Notes: a model not told the origin generated them from the sequence alone. A stretch of 64,000 nt of DNA from Methylomonas methanica MC09 (GCF_000214665.1 NC_015572.1:3224001-3288000), one strand, 5' to 3'; positions 10,228 to 20,344 are shown, counted from the stretch's first letter. Program-made: numbers and translations.

Positions 10228-10743
10228 TTAGTGAATGTGGACTTGGCGCGACTTCACCGTATCGCTTCTGCGCAGGGTATAACTGTCCTGATTGCCCGGC
10301 ATCGGCGCACCTTTGCTATCCAGCTGAATCAAAGTACCTTCATCCTGAATGCGAAACTGTCTTATCGCCGCGTCCTTACGCGGGGTCAGCACCACTACCC
10401 GGGTCTTTTCGTCCCAGGTATATTTACCCTTCTCGTAAAATTCCCGCGATGAGGCTTTGGCAAACTGGCTCACCAGCAGATAATTGTTGTTCTGCTTTAG
10501 GGAGAGGGTCATTTTCAGACCGTCGCAATCGTCGCAGGGCAAAAATCCGTAAAAAACCCCGTGAAACACCTCTTTTTCGTCGGTCGGTTTTTCGTGGGCC
10601 GAGTGATCCATATGCGGCGAAGCAGTCGATTCGCGCGTCTTCAGGACTTTTTCCTGCATTTGCATGTCGGACAATGCCAGTGCAGGTTGGTGGGTCAATA
10701 ACAAGGTACTGAAAAACATCAAAGTCAGGTTTATTTTTATCAT
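10228..10743 (-). CDS. NlpE-like copper/envelope-stress protein
   Basis: A 171-residue exported protein. The N-terminus (MIKINLTLMFFSTLLLTHQP) is a signal peptide cleaved near ALALS, with no lipobox, unlike E. coli NlpE, which is a lipoprotein. Residues about 60-160 match the NlpE N-terminal domain, including the GFLPCDDCDGLKMTLSL motif whose CxxC is conserved in the family. A Met/His-rich stretch (SPHMDHSAHEKP) precedes the domain and may bind copper. The Cpx-type signalling role known for NlpE is inference here. It converges on gnd. Confidence 0.75.
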   Translation of the reverse strand: MIKINLTLMFFSTLLLTHQPALALSDMQMQEKVLKTRESTASPHMDHSAHEKPTDEKEVFHGVFYGFLPCDDCDGLKMTLSLKQNNNYLLVSQFAKASSREFYEKGKYTWDEKTRVVVLTPRKDAAIRQFRIQDEGTLIQLDSKGAPMPGNQDSYTLRRSDTVKSRQVHIH

Positions 10744-10896
10744 TGTTTTTATTATTGCTCTGGTTTATGAACCCATGGCTAATGGCTGGGGCGAGTTTTC
10801 GACCGCTAGGGCCGCGCAACGTGAAAAATTTACCAGGAATATCCCGAACGTCAACAGTCGGCATCACTCACGCGGCCGTATCCGTCCGGCAAATAA

Positions 10897-11289
10897 TCAC
10901 TCCACAAAATCGTAAACCTGATATTTCTCCACCATGGGACGCAACACATCCTTGGCAATCCGGCCATACGTCGGATTTTTCAAAAATGCTTCAAACGCCG
11001 CCTGATTTTCAAATACACTGGCTATCGCCACATCGTAGGATTCATCCAACACTGAGCGACTGTGCCGCCGCTTGACGCGAGCCGGGCGGCCAACGTCGTA
11101 AGCCAACACGCCGGGTAACTCGGCCAGCGGTTTGCTTTCATCGATATAACGCTGCCTGAGACTTTCATCCCCCGGTTTATTTAACCAAACCACCACTAGA
11201 TGATGTAAACGCTGCTGCGATTCTATTGGGTTAGCGGCGCAACCGGATAAGCAAACAGCCAACATCAACGGCAACATTCTGGCTATCAT
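10897..11289 (-). CDS. small lipoprotein with Dabb-like (stress-responsive A/B barrel) domain
   Basis: A 130-residue predicted lipoprotein. The signal MIARMLPLMLAVCLSGC ends in a clear lipobox (LSGC). The rest resembles the dimeric alpha/beta barrel (Dabb) family: LHHLVVVWLNKPGD at the start, a central VLDESYDVAIASVFEN, and a terminal YQVYDFVE. The function of Dabb proteins is generally unknown. Its ATG overlaps the stop of the upstream thioredoxin-fold gene as ATGA, so I prefer it over an in-frame codon 12 bases upstream. The two are translationally coupled. Confidence 0.72.
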   Translation of the reverse strand: MIARMLPLMLAVCLSGCAANPIESQQRLHHLVVVWLNKPGDESLRQRYIDESKPLAELPGVLAYDVGRPARVKRRHSRSVLDESYDVAIASVFENQAAFEAFLKNPTYGRIAKDVLRPMVEKYQVYDFVE

Positions 11290-11849
11290 GCCGCCTTCCA
11301 TTTGATATTGCAGCCAATACTGGGAATCTGCTCGGCGGCAACGGGTTGGCCGGCCAACAGATTATCCAGGGCATTGCGCAAATCCTGGCCCGAAACCGGT
11401 AGTTCATTTTTGGGCGTGGAACCGTCCAACCGCCCCCGGTAAACACAGGCCAGCTTGGCGTCGAATAAATAAATATCCGGGGTACAGGCCGCTTGATAGG
11501 CTTTGGCCACCGCTTGGCTTTCGTCATACAAATAGGCGGCGAACGGATTGCCCCATTCGGCCATTAACTCGCGCATTTTGTCCGGCGCATCCATCGGGTA
11601 ATTTGCAATATCGTTAGAACTAATCGCAATGCTCGAAACACCTAAATTGGCATATTGCTGGGCGATGGCGATCAATTGCTGCTTAACATGCAGCACATAA
11701 GGGCAATGGTTACAGATAAACATGACCACGGTACCCCGTTCGCCTTTCAGTTGTTGCAGACCCATTTGCTGTCCGCTGATGGTGTCCGGTAAATAAAAAT
11801 CCGGCGCTAACGTGCCTAAAGGCAACATGTTGGAAGGGGTGGCGGCCAT
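11286..11849 (-). CDS. thioredoxin-fold (AhpC/TSA-like) protein
   Basis: A 187-residue protein of the peroxiredoxin/TlpA-like superfamily. The N-terminal PLGTLAPDFYLPDTISG and the CNHCPYV redox motif (VVMFICNHCPYVLHVKQQL) place it in the widespread CNHCPYV subgroup annotated as thioredoxin-family proteins. A CTPDIYLFD segment with the cis-Pro follows. The frame opens 75 bases further upstream, but the ATG at 11849 has a strong GAGGAGAG ribosome site. It lacks a signal peptide, so it is probably cytosolic. The substrate is unknown. It is divergent from the large signalling gene at 11970. Confidence 0.8.
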   Translation of the reverse strand: MAATPSNMLPLGTLAPDFYLPDTISGQQMGLQQLKGERGTVVMFICNHCPYVLHVKQQLIAIAQQYANLGVSSIAISSNDIANYPMDAPDKMRELMAEWGNPFAAYLYDESQAVAKAYQAACTPDIYLFDAKLACVYRGRLDGSTPKNELPVSGQDLRNALDNLLAGQPVAAEQIPSIGCNIKWKAA

Positions 11850-11969
11850 AAACTCTCCTCGGGTAATCGCGATAAAACCCGGATTATAAAACAGCACCCG
11901 GACTGGTTTTACCCCAAAAATCACTTTACTATGAAAGACTCAATCCGTATTCCAAGGCAGGTATAGCAG

Positions 11970-14900
11970 ATGATTGGCCACTATCACAATAATGTGCAAC
12001 TGCAGGATGCCCCACGCTTAAACAATTACGTTATCACCGAAAAATTGGGCGAAAGCCTGCAAGCCACGGTTTTCAAGGGGTTTCACAAACATGTGCCGGA
12101 TTACCCGCTGGTCATCAAATGCCTGAAACTGCTGTCCAGCTGGGAAGACCAGTCCCGGCATTTACGCCAAAAAGTCGAACGCTTAAAAGTATTGCACGAC
12201 CCGCGCATTTGCACCCCGCTAACCTTGGAAAGCGGCGAGGACCATCAATTTATCGTGCAACCCTGGTTTGGCGGCCTGCCGCTGAATACCTGGGCAACCG
12301 GCCAAGCCCATATCGAACTAAGCGATTTTCTCGGCTTGGCCTGCGCACTGGCCGACACCCTGCAAACCGTGCATGATGCCGGCATCACTCACGGCGGTGT
12401 CAAACCGCATAATATCTTGGTACTGCCGGATTCCCTGAGCATACGCTTGACCGACTTCATCACCCCTTTGGACATACGCGACGTCAGCCATTTTATTTAC
12501 GACCCGGAGTTCGTGCGTAACACCCTGGCCTATACCTCGCCGGAGCAAACCGGCCGCATCAATTACCGGGTGGATTTTTCCACCGACTTATATTCGCTGG
12601 GTATCGTGTTTTACGAATTGCTGACCGGCAGACTGCCGTTTTTTTCCTCCGACCCGCTGGAACTGATTCATTCGCACTTGGCGGAAGAAGCCCGCAAAGC
12701 GCATATCGTCAATCCGGATATCCCCCCTACCCTGGCTGAAATCATTCACAAACTGACCTTGAAACAGCCGGAAAAACGCTATCAAAGCGCCTCGGGCTTA
12801 TTAGCGGATTTAAGACGCTGTCAGGAAGAATTCCAAAAACACGCCTGCATTTCCAACTTTGCCATTTGCCAACACGACCTGAGCCGACGGGTGATTTTTA
12901 TCTCCAAAATGGTCGGCCGTCTGGCGGAAAGTGCCTTGATACACCAGGAATACCAGCACGTGATGTCCGGGCAATTTCGCTCGGCATTCATTTCCGGCTT
13001 ATCCGGAATCGGCAAAACCCGTTTGATCCAGGAACTACAGAAACCGCTGGTTAAAAATCGCGGTTATTTCACCTCCGGCAAATTCGATCAGTACCAAAAA
13101 AACATTCCTTACAGCTCCTTCATACAAGCTCTGCGCAATTTGATCCGCACCTTTCTCACCGAAAGCAACGAGCAGGTCGGGCAGTGGCGGCATAAAATCC
13201 TCGAAGCCGTGGAAAACCAGGGTGGGGTGATTATCGATGTGGTGCCGGAGCTGGAATTTATCATCGGCCCGCAACCCGACCCCGTGCAGTTACCGCCGGT
13301 GGAAGCACGCAACCGGTTCAACAATTTATTCGGGCGCTTTTTGGCCTGTCTGGCCAGCGAGAACAATCCGCTGGTATTGTTTATCGACGATCTGCAATGG
13401 TGCGATACCGCCACGTTCGACTTTCTGCAAAACTTGTTTGCCAATCATCGCGAGCACCCTTATTTGTTTTTCATAGGCGCTTACCGCCACAACGAAGTGG
13501 ACTCGGCCCATCCCTTGAGTAAATTGATCAACACCGTCCAGGATAATGCGGGACCTTTGGTGGAAATTCGGCTGGACGCCCTCAGCGAAACCGATTGTCA
13601 TGAAATGGTGGCCTATATTCTCGATTCAGAGCTGGCCTCTACCGTGCAACTGGCGCACTTTATCGCCGACTTGACCGAGGGCAACCCCTTGTTCGTCAGC
13701 GAAAGTCTGGCCTGGTTGTATAACGAGGGCCTACTCAGTACCGATGACGACCTGCACTGGATCTGGGATATACAACGTATCCGCGACACCCAAATGCCGG
13801 CCAGCGTAGTGGAATTATTCAGCGCCAAAGTGCAAAAACTGCCCGGCAAAACCCTGCATATCCTCAACCATTGCGCCTGCATGGGTAACCGCTTTACCGC
13901 CGACGACGTGGCCTTGGTGATGGACATACGCATCGAACAACTGTTTGAGGATTTGAAGCCGGTACTCAGTTTGAGTTTATTGCTGGAAAACAAATCCGAC
14001 CTGCAATTCGTGCACGACAGAGTCCAGGAAGCCGTGCTGCGTCAGGTCGACAGCCAAACCCGGCCGGCCATTCACTGGCGCATAGGCAACCGACTGTTCC
14101 AAGCCATGGCACACTGTGCCGATCTTGAAAACCTGGACAATCTATTCACCATCGCCGCACACCTCAATCAAGGCCGCCCGAACAACCTGGATACCGCAAC
14201 GATTTTCCGGCTGGTAGACATTAATTACCACGCCGGCAACAAGGCGCTGGCGGCACTGGCCGGCGAAGCCGCCAACCAGTTCTTTCTGCAGGCCCACGAT
14301 TATCTGCCGGACGATAGCTGGGAAACAGCTTACGAGCTGAGCTTTCGCATTCATCAGCGGCTGGCCAAAACCAGCCTGATGTGCGGGAACTACGAGCAAT
14401 CGGAAACATTACTCAATCATTTGATCGAACATGCCGTCAGCGATCTGGACAAAGCAGAAGCCCTGGCCGACCAGACCACCTCGTTATCCTCGTTCGGCAA
14501 CTTCAATCTAGCCATCCTGACCGCCAACCGAGGCCTGGCCTACTTTGAAAAATCGATTCCGACCGATGCCGATCGGGCCCGGCAACGGATGCTGGCATTG
14601 ATGGCGCAAATCCAGCAACAAGGCGATGTCTGGCAAACCATTTTGCGCATGCCGTTTACCCGGGAGCGTAAAAGTAAAATCGAACTGGCCTTTTACAGCG
14701 AACTGATCCCGGACCTGTATATGTGCGGTCTGGTGCCGCAACTGTATTTATCGGCGGCGCAATCCACGCTGCATTGCCTCGAAGGTGGCATGGACGAATC
14801 GGTGATTTATTCGTTCTCCATCATGGGCCTGAATCTCGGCGAACAGGGCCGCTTCGACGAAGCCTTTAAATACCAGGATCTGGCGCACGACCTGTGTGCC

Positions 14901-17102
14901 AAATATCCCAATACCTTTGGCGCCACACGCGGCATGAACGGCATCGTCTGGTGCAACATGCACAGCCGCAGCCATCCGGCGGCTATCGTCGATTATGCGT
15001 ATAAAGGCATACAGTGCGGCAAAAATTGCGGTGATCTGTATAACGCCGGCCTGTCTTACGGCCCGCTGATGTGGAACTTAATGGTACAGGGCAAAAACCT
15101 GCGCAGGTTGGAAGAAGCCGCGGAAGAATGCCTGCAATTTTCCCATAAAAACCAACTGTCCTTCTCTGTGGGCTTGGCCGAAGCCGTACTGGCGGGCTGG
15201 GTACAGCCGATGAAGCCCGATTATCAACCCATCGATATGACGGCCACATTGCAGCGCTGGACCACCGATAATTATGTCGCGGCATCCGGCAGCTATTATG
15301 CGTTGCTGGGCTTCGCCCAGTATTTTTTGGGTGAATACCGGGCAGCCGCGCAATCTTTGCAACAGGTGGAGGATTACCTGCACGGCATGACCGACAACGT
15401 TTTAAAAAGGCTGTGGGTTGTATTCAAAATTCTGATTCGCCTGCGCCAGCCGGAACAACTGGACTGGCCGGAAATAGATGCCGAAATCAACCCTTTGCTG
15501 AGCAAATTGGAAACCTGGGCCAAACTGGGGCCTTTATTACAGCCTTATCTGGCCTTCATTCGGGCGGAAATCGCCCTGCAACAAGGCTTTTACCGGGAAG
15601 CGCGCAACTTGTATTTCGATGCCATCGCCCTGGCTCAGGCACAACAATACGGCTTGCTGAGCGGGCACTTATACGAAATGCTGGCCGATTTATTAAACGA
15701 ATACCTCTTGGGCGATGCCGAATTATATTACACCGAGGCCCGCCGTCACTACCGTCTAAGCCGGGCGGACGGCAAAAGCCACCGGCTGCAGAGCCGGCAT
15801 CCTTATGTCAGTAGAGACACGACAACGCGCGGCACCCGCAACGAGGTATCGCATGAAACGCTGCCCAGCCTGGATATCAATTACTTGATGAAATCGGCTT
15901 TGGCGCTATCCGCGGAAATCGACTTAACCCAATTGATGCAAAAAATCATGGCCGTGGTTCTGGAGAGCTCTGCCGCCCAACATGGTTACTTGCTGATCGA
16001 ACAAGGCGAAAAATTATTTGTCTGCGCCGAGCAAGATGTCGGCAAAAAACAATTTCCCCAAAAATCGGCCTATTCCTTCCATAAGACTCGCGGCATTTGC
16101 CGGGCTATCGTCAATTACGTACATCGCACCCATGCAAAAGTGGTTTTACAGGATGCGATGAATTGCGGAGACTTTCAAAATGCCCCGGAAGTGCAAAGCC
16201 TAAAACTGCGTTCCGTATTATGTTTGCCCATCATCAAGCAATCTGAATTTATTGGTCTACTCTATTTAGAAAACCGTTTATCCGAAGGCGTGTTCACCAT
16301 GGAAAAAATCAGTATGACCGAACTACTGACCGCACAGGCGGCTATTTCCCTGGAAAACGCCAAGCTGCTGGAACAAACCCGACTGGCTTATCTGCAATTG
16401 CAGGAAAACCAGGAACACATGCTGCAAATGGAAAAGCTCTCCGCCATGGGCACCCTGGTAGGCGGCGTGGCGCACGAAATCAACAACCCCTTGATGGGGG
16501 TGATGAATTTCGTGGAATTCGTCGCCGATCGCACCGATGATCCGAAATCCAAGCAAATTCTTGAGCAAGCGCTGCAACAAATCCTGCGCATCAAAAAAAT
16601 CGTTTCCAATATGCTGGTGTTCATGCGCGGCAAATCCACGACCGCCGGGCATTGCTCATTTTCCGAGGTACTCGACCAAACCCTGTTGCTGCTGGAAGGC
16701 GAACTGCGCAAAGCGGCTATTCCGGTTGAAACGCAACTACCGGAAAATCTGCCGGATATTGCCTGCCCCGCCGAATGCCTACAACAGATTTTAGTCAATT
16801 TACTGATCAATGCCCGCGACGCGTTGCTGGATTCGGCGCAACCTAAAATAGAGATTGTCGCCGTACGCAAGAAACAAACACTGACTGTCTCAATTAACGA
16901 CAACGGCCCCGGCATTAGCCAGGAGATTCAAAATCGCATGTTCGATCCGTTTTTTACCACGAAAGCGCCCGGCAAAGGCACCGGCCTGGGTTTATCGGTT
17001 ACCCGCCGGCTGATACAAGACAGCGGCGGCTCGATCGCAATTGACAGCCAACCTGGGGCAGGCTGTCGGATTCGGGTGAATTTCCACATTTTCGATAGCT
17101 AA
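11970..17102 (+). CDS. giant kinase-like/ATPase/GAF/histidine-kinase hybrid with degenerate kinase catalytic loop
   Basis: A 1710-residue cytosolic signalling protein. Residues about 19-290 have a Ser/Thr-kinase fold with VIK Lys50 and DF at 162-163. The HRD catalytic loop reads HGGVKPHN (141-148), with Gly143 where the catalytic Asp should be, so this domain may be a pseudokinase. An AAA-type ATPase follows: Walker A GLSGIGKTR (Lys349) and Walker B LVLFIDDLQWCD. A long helical, TPR-like region covers about 650-1280. A GAF domain lies at about 1320-1470. The histidine kinase has AHEINNP (His1502), N-box NLLINARDAL, DNGPGI and GKGTGLGLSV. This architecture is a known multi-domain class (PknB-AAA-GAF-HK). 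The receiver-KaiB gene follows after 67 bases and is its likely phosphotransfer partner. Confidence 0.9.
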   Translation: MIGHYHNNVQLQDAPRLNNYVITEKLGESLQATVFKGFHKHVPDYPLVIKCLKLLSSWEDQSRHLRQKVERLKVLHDPRICTPLTLESGEDHQFIVQPWFGGLPLNTWATGQAHIELSDFLGLACALADTLQTVHDAGITHGGVKPHNILVLPDSLSIRLTDFITPLDIRDVSHFIYDPEFVRNTLAYTSPEQTGRINYRVDFSTDLYSLGIVFYELLTGRLPFFSSDPLELIHSHLAEEARKAHIVNPDIPPTLAEIIHKLTLKQPEKRYQSASGLLADLRRCQEEFQKHACISNFAICQHDLSRRVIFISKMVGRLAESALIHQEYQHVMSGQFRSAFISGLSGIGKTRLIQELQKPLVKNRGYFTSGKFDQYQKNIPYSSFIQALRNLIRTFLTESNEQVGQWRHKILEAVENQGGVIIDVVPELEFIIGPQPDPVQLPPVEARNRFNNLFGRFLACLASENNPLVLFIDDLQWCDTATFDFLQNLFANHREHPYLFFIGAYRHNEVDSAHPLSKLINTVQDNAGPLVEIRLDALSETDCHEMVAYILDSELASTVQLAHFIADLTEGNPLFVSESLAWLYNEGLLSTDDDLHWIWDIQRIRDTQMPASVVELFSAKVQKLPGKTLHILNHCACMGNRFTADDVALVMDIRIEQLFEDLKPVLSLSLLLENKSDLQFVHDRVQEAVLRQVDSQTRPAIHWRIGNRLFQAMAHCADLENLDNLFTIAAHLNQGRPNNLDTATIFRLVDINYHAGNKALAALAGEAANQFFLQAHDYLPDDSWETAYELSFRIHQRLAKTSLMCGNYEQSETLLNHLIEHAVSDLDKAEALADQTTSLSSFGNFNLAILTANRGLAYFEKSIPTDADRARQRMLALMAQIQQQGDVWQTILRMPFTRERKSKIELAFYSELIPDLYMCGLVPQLYLSAAQSTLHCLEGGMDESVIYSFSIMGLNLGEQGRFDEAFKYQDLAHDLCAKYPNTFGATRGMNGIVWCNMHSRSHPAAIVDYAYKGIQCGKNCGDLYNAGLSYGPLMWNLMVQGKNLRRLEEAAEECLQFSHKNQLSFSVGLAEAVLAGWVQPMKPDYQPIDMTATLQRWTTDNYVAASGSYYALLGFAQYFLGEYRAAAQSLQQVEDYLHGMTDNVLKRLWVVFKILIRLRQPEQLDWPEIDAEINPLLSKLETWAKLGPLLQPYLAFIRAEIALQQGFYREARNLYFDAIALAQAQQYGLLSGHLYEMLADLLNEYLLGDAELYYTEARRHYRLSRADGKSHRLQSRHPYVSRDTTTRGTRNEVSHETLPSLDINYLMKSALALSAEIDLTQLMQKIMAVVLESSAAQHGYLLIEQGEKLFVCAEQDVGKKQFPQKSAYSFHKTRGICRAIVNYVHRTHAKVVLQDAMNCGDFQNAPEVQSLKLRSVLCLPIIKQSEFIGLLYLENRLSEGVFTMEKISMTELLTAQAAISLENAKLLEQTRLAYLQLQENQEHMLQMEKLSAMGTLVGGVAHEINNPLMGVMNFVEFVADRTDDPKSKQILEQALQQILRIKKIVSNMLVFMRGKSTTAGHCSFSEVLDQTLLLLEGELRKAAIPVETQLPENLPDIACPAECLQQILVNLLINARDALLDSAQPKIEIVAVRKKQTLTVSINDNGPGISQEIQNRMFDPFFTTKAPGKGTGLGLSVTRRLIQDSGGSIAIDSQPGAGCRIRVNFHIFDS

Positions 17103-17169
17103 TTAACGGCATTCCCTGGATAATTGCGAATAATTCGCATCCAAATTACCTAGCACTGAGTAAACGTAC

Positions 17170-17871
17170 ATGTTAAACAATATTTTGGTCATAGATGACG
17201 ACCCGGCGGTTCGGGGCGCATTTAAGCTGATACTGGAAGAAGAAGGCTACGTCGTCCGTGAAGCCGAAAACGGCCTGCAAGGCCTGGAAATGGTCGAGCG
17301 GGAACGGCCCGACCTGGTTTTCCTGGATCTGCGCATGCCCGGCATCGATGGTGTGGAAACCTTACGCCGCCTGAAAGCGATCCATCCCGACCTGAATATC
17401 TATATTGTCACCGCCTTCGCCGCCGAGTTCATGGAGCAATTAAAATCCGCCCATGAAGAAGGCTTGCAATTCGAACTGGCCAGCAAACCCCTGTCCGCCT
17501 CGCAAATCAGAAATATCGCCCAGGTCGTCCATGTCGCCAAAACTCAGGAGGCCAGACGCGCCAACCACCATAAGCTGGTACTCACGCTGTATGTGGTTTC
17601 GCTGAATACGGAAACCCGCCGCATGGTGGAACAAATCAGCGCCCTGCTGGCCGGCATTTACGAGCCCGGCCATTGGGTATTTGATGTGATCGAAGTGCTG
17701 GGCATGCCGGAAAAGGCTTTGGAAAAAGAAGTGTTCGCCACCCCTATGCTGGTACGCGACATCCCGGAACCGGTGTTGAAACTGCTGGGCGACCTGTCCC
17801 GCATGTCATCGGTCATGGCGGCCATCACCACGCAAACCCAAGGCACAGGTGTTCAAACCATCATTATTTAG
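17170..17871 (+). CDS. response-regulator receiver fused to a KaiB-like domain
   Basis: A 233-residue fusion. Residues 1-125 form a CheY-like receiver with the acidic pocket at Asp9/Asp10, phospho-acceptor Asp53 (FLDLRMPGIDG), Thr81 and Lys106 (ASKP). Residues about 134-222 match the circadian-clock protein KaiB. The strand KLVLTLYVV, then VFDVIEVLGMPEKA, the ATPML motif corresponding to KaiB ATPTL, and IPEPVLKLLGDLS all align in order with KaiB. No DNA-binding or enzymatic output is present, so signalling presumably runs through KaiB-type protein contacts. No kaiC lies in the window. It is the middle gene of an operon, 67 bases after the sensor kinase and 14 before a GGDEF-EAL gene. Confidence 0.88.
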   Translation: MLNNILVIDDDPAVRGAFKLILEEEGYVVREAENGLQGLEMVERERPDLVFLDLRMPGIDGVETLRRLKAIHPDLNIYIVTAFAAEFMEQLKSAHEEGLQFELASKPLSASQIRNIAQVVHVAKTQEARRANHHKLVLTLYVVSLNTETRRMVEQISALLAGIYEPGHWVFDVIEVLGMPEKALEKEVFATPMLVRDIPEPVLKLLGDLSRMSSVMAAITTQTQGTGVQTIII

Positions 17872-17885
17872 ACTCCCGTTATAAC

Positions 17886-20258
17886 ATGGCCGACACCCTA
17901 AAACGACTCAGCCTGATCCTGAATACCATCACCGACGGCATTCTGGTAGTCGACTTACAGGGGATTGTACTGTACGCCAATCAGGCTGCGGAACAACTGC
18001 TCGAACGCCCCGGCATTGTTGGCCAATCGCTGGCCATTCCGATCACTACCAATACTTCGCTCCCGCAAGACATCAACCTAATCAGGCCCAGCGGCTTAGC
18101 CTGGGCCGAAATGCGCTCGGCTCCGCTGGATTGGGAGGGAGCAAAAGCTTATGTTATCGGCTTGCGCGACATCTCCGCCCGCAAGGACGCCGAGCTGGCC
18201 CTGCAACAAAGCGAAACCTTATTTCAAACGCTGGCCAGACTGGCACCTGTGGGCATTTTCAAAACCGACGCCTCCGGCAAATGCGAATACGTCAATCAGC
18301 GCTGGTGCGATATCAGCGGTTTGGATGCGGAAACCGCGCTCGCTGACGGTTGGACCGGCTCGATTGCCGTCGAAGACAGTGCGCGGGTGCGGGAAGAATG
18401 GGCCCGGTCTATTCAAACTCAGATCCCGTTCTACAGCCAATACCGGTTTCAGCACAAAAACGGCCCGCTGCACTGGGTAGTCGGGCGTGCGGAAGCGGAA
18501 TACGACGGCAATAACCGGCTACTCGGTTTTATCGGCACGATCACGGATATCAGCGAAATAAAACGCAACGAAGAGCATTTGCGTCTGGCGGCCGCAGTCT
18601 TTGAAACCACTCGCGAAGGCGTCATGATTACCGACGCCAATCGCAACATCCAACGAGTTAACCGCGCGTTTACCCAAATCACCGGCTACAGTCAATTTGA
18701 AACCTTGGGCAAAACGTCCAATCTGTTACGCTCCGGCCGTCATTCCGACGCGTTTTACGAAGCGATGTGGGACGAGATTATCCACACCGGGCATTGGCAG
18801 GGCGAAATCTGGAACCGGCGTAAAAACGGCGAGATTTATCCCGAGCTATTGAGCATCAGTACCGTCAAGGATTCGAATGGCGAAATTTGCCATTATGTCG
18901 GGGTGTTTGCCGACATCTCCAAATTAAAAGCCTCCGAGCAGGAACTGGAGTTTTTAGCCCACCACGACCCGCTCACCAAGTTGCCCAACCGCGTATTGCT
19001 TATGTCCCGGCTACAACACAGCATCTCGCAAGCGCAACGCCAACACAGCCAATTGGCGGTAGTGATGCTGGATTTGGACCGTTTCAAGGATGTGAACGAC
19101 AGTTTCGGCCATCTGGCCGGCGACGATTTATTGCAATCGGTTGCCCGGCGCCTGACTGCCCGCTTGCGGGCCGCCGATACCGTTTGCCGGTTGGGCGGCG
19201 ATGAATTTGTCGTGCTGCTGGAAAACATCGCGCACCCGGAAACCGCCGCCCGCATTACCACCGACATTATCGCCGCCATCAACGAACCGTGGCATTTGAG
19301 CAACGGTAACGCCGTGAGAGTCGGTGCCAGCATCGGTATTGCCCTGTATCCGGAGCATGGCGAGGCTCCGGCGGAGTTATTGCAACATGCCGATACCGCG
19401 CTTTACCAAGCCAAGAATGAAGGGCGCAACTGCTTTAAATATTTTTCGGAAGAACTAACCCGCGCCGCCCGGGAACGCATCGGTATCGAATTCCGACTGC
19501 GCCAAGCCATCGAAAATAATGAGTTCAGAGTGTTTTATCAGCCGCAACTGGCAATCGGCAGCGGCGAAATTATCGGTGCGGAAGCCTTAATACGCTGGCA
19601 AACCGCCGGCGGCGAATTGATACCGCCGCTAAAATTTATTCCGATTGCCGAAGAAACCGGCTTGATCTCCAACATCGGCAACTGGGTGTTGAAAGAGGCT
19701 TGCCGGCAAGGTAAAGAGTGGCTGGATGCCGGATTGCCGCGTATCCGCATCGCGGTAAACCTGTCGACTCACCAGTTTTTGCATAGCGATATTTGCGCGA
19801 TCGTGGCAAACACCCTGGCGGAAACCGGCTTTCCCGCCGACTATCTGGAACTGGAACTGACCGAAAGCGCCCTGATGAAACGCGAAAAAGAAGCGATCGA
19901 CATTTTAAACCGCCTGCATGAACTGGGTACTCATCTGGCCATCGACGATTTCGGCACCGGTTATTCATCGCTGGCCTATTTAAAATCGTTTCCGCTGGAC
20001 ATCCTTAAAATCGATAAAAGTTTCATCGACGACATTCCCATGCAGAACGACGACATGGAAATTACCGCCACCATTATTGCCATGGCCAAAACCCTACGCA
20101 TGCAAGTGATTGCCGAAGGCGTGGAGACCCCCGCGCAAATGGCCTTTCTAAGCAGCCGCAACTGCGATTTTTATCAAGGTTATTTCGCCAGCAAACCCTT
20201 GCCCGCCGATGAATTTGCCGCCTTTTTAAGGCAACACGTACCGGACCCGGTTTACTGA
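17886..20258 (+). CDS. PAS-GGDEF-EAL c-di-GMP enzyme
   Basis: A 790-residue cytosolic protein with three PAS-type domains (about 1-110, 110-235 and 240-360), then a GGDEF domain and an EAL domain. GGDEF is intact at 437-441, and an RAAD inhibitory site sits five residues before it. EAL is intact at 566-568 (EALIRWQ), with LELTES and DDFGTGYSSLAYL also present. Both diguanylate cyclase and phosphodiesterase activity are therefore possible; which dominates cannot be read from sequence. No membrane segments are seen. Its start is only 14 bases after the receiver-KaiB gene, so it is a likely output of that pathway. Confidence 0.93.
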   Translation: MADTLKRLSLILNTITDGILVVDLQGIVLYANQAAEQLLERPGIVGQSLAIPITTNTSLPQDINLIRPSGLAWAEMRSAPLDWEGAKAYVIGLRDISARKDAELALQQSETLFQTLARLAPVGIFKTDASGKCEYVNQRWCDISGLDAETALADGWTGSIAVEDSARVREEWARSIQTQIPFYSQYRFQHKNGPLHWVVGRAEAEYDGNNRLLGFIGTITDISEIKRNEEHLRLAAAVFETTREGVMITDANRNIQRVNRAFTQITGYSQFETLGKTSNLLRSGRHSDAFYEAMWDEIIHTGHWQGEIWNRRKNGEIYPELLSISTVKDSNGEICHYVGVFADISKLKASEQELEFLAHHDPLTKLPNRVLLMSRLQHSISQAQRQHSQLAVVMLDLDRFKDVNDSFGHLAGDDLLQSVARRLTARLRAADTVCRLGGDEFVVLLENIAHPETAARITTDIIAAINEPWHLSNGNAVRVGASIGIALYPEHGEAPAELLQHADTALYQAKNEGRNCFKYFSEELTRAARERIGIEFRLRQAIENNEFRVFYQPQLAIGSGEIIGAEALIRWQTAGGELIPPLKFIPIAEETGLISNIGNWVLKEACRQGKEWLDAGLPRIRIAVNLSTHQFLHSDICAIVANTLAETGFPADYLELELTESALMKREKEAIDILNRLHELGTHLAIDDFGTGYSSLAYLKSFPLDILKIDKSFIDDIPMQNDDMEITATIIAMAKTLRMQVIAEGVETPAQMAFLSSRNCDFYQGYFASKPLPADEFAAFLRQHVPDPVY

Positions 20259-20344
20259 TACGGGCAATCTTCAACATCAGGTTTTAGACTACGCATCGAA
20301 ACGTCGTATAATGGTCTATTTTTCAAACCAACGAGGATCAGAAA

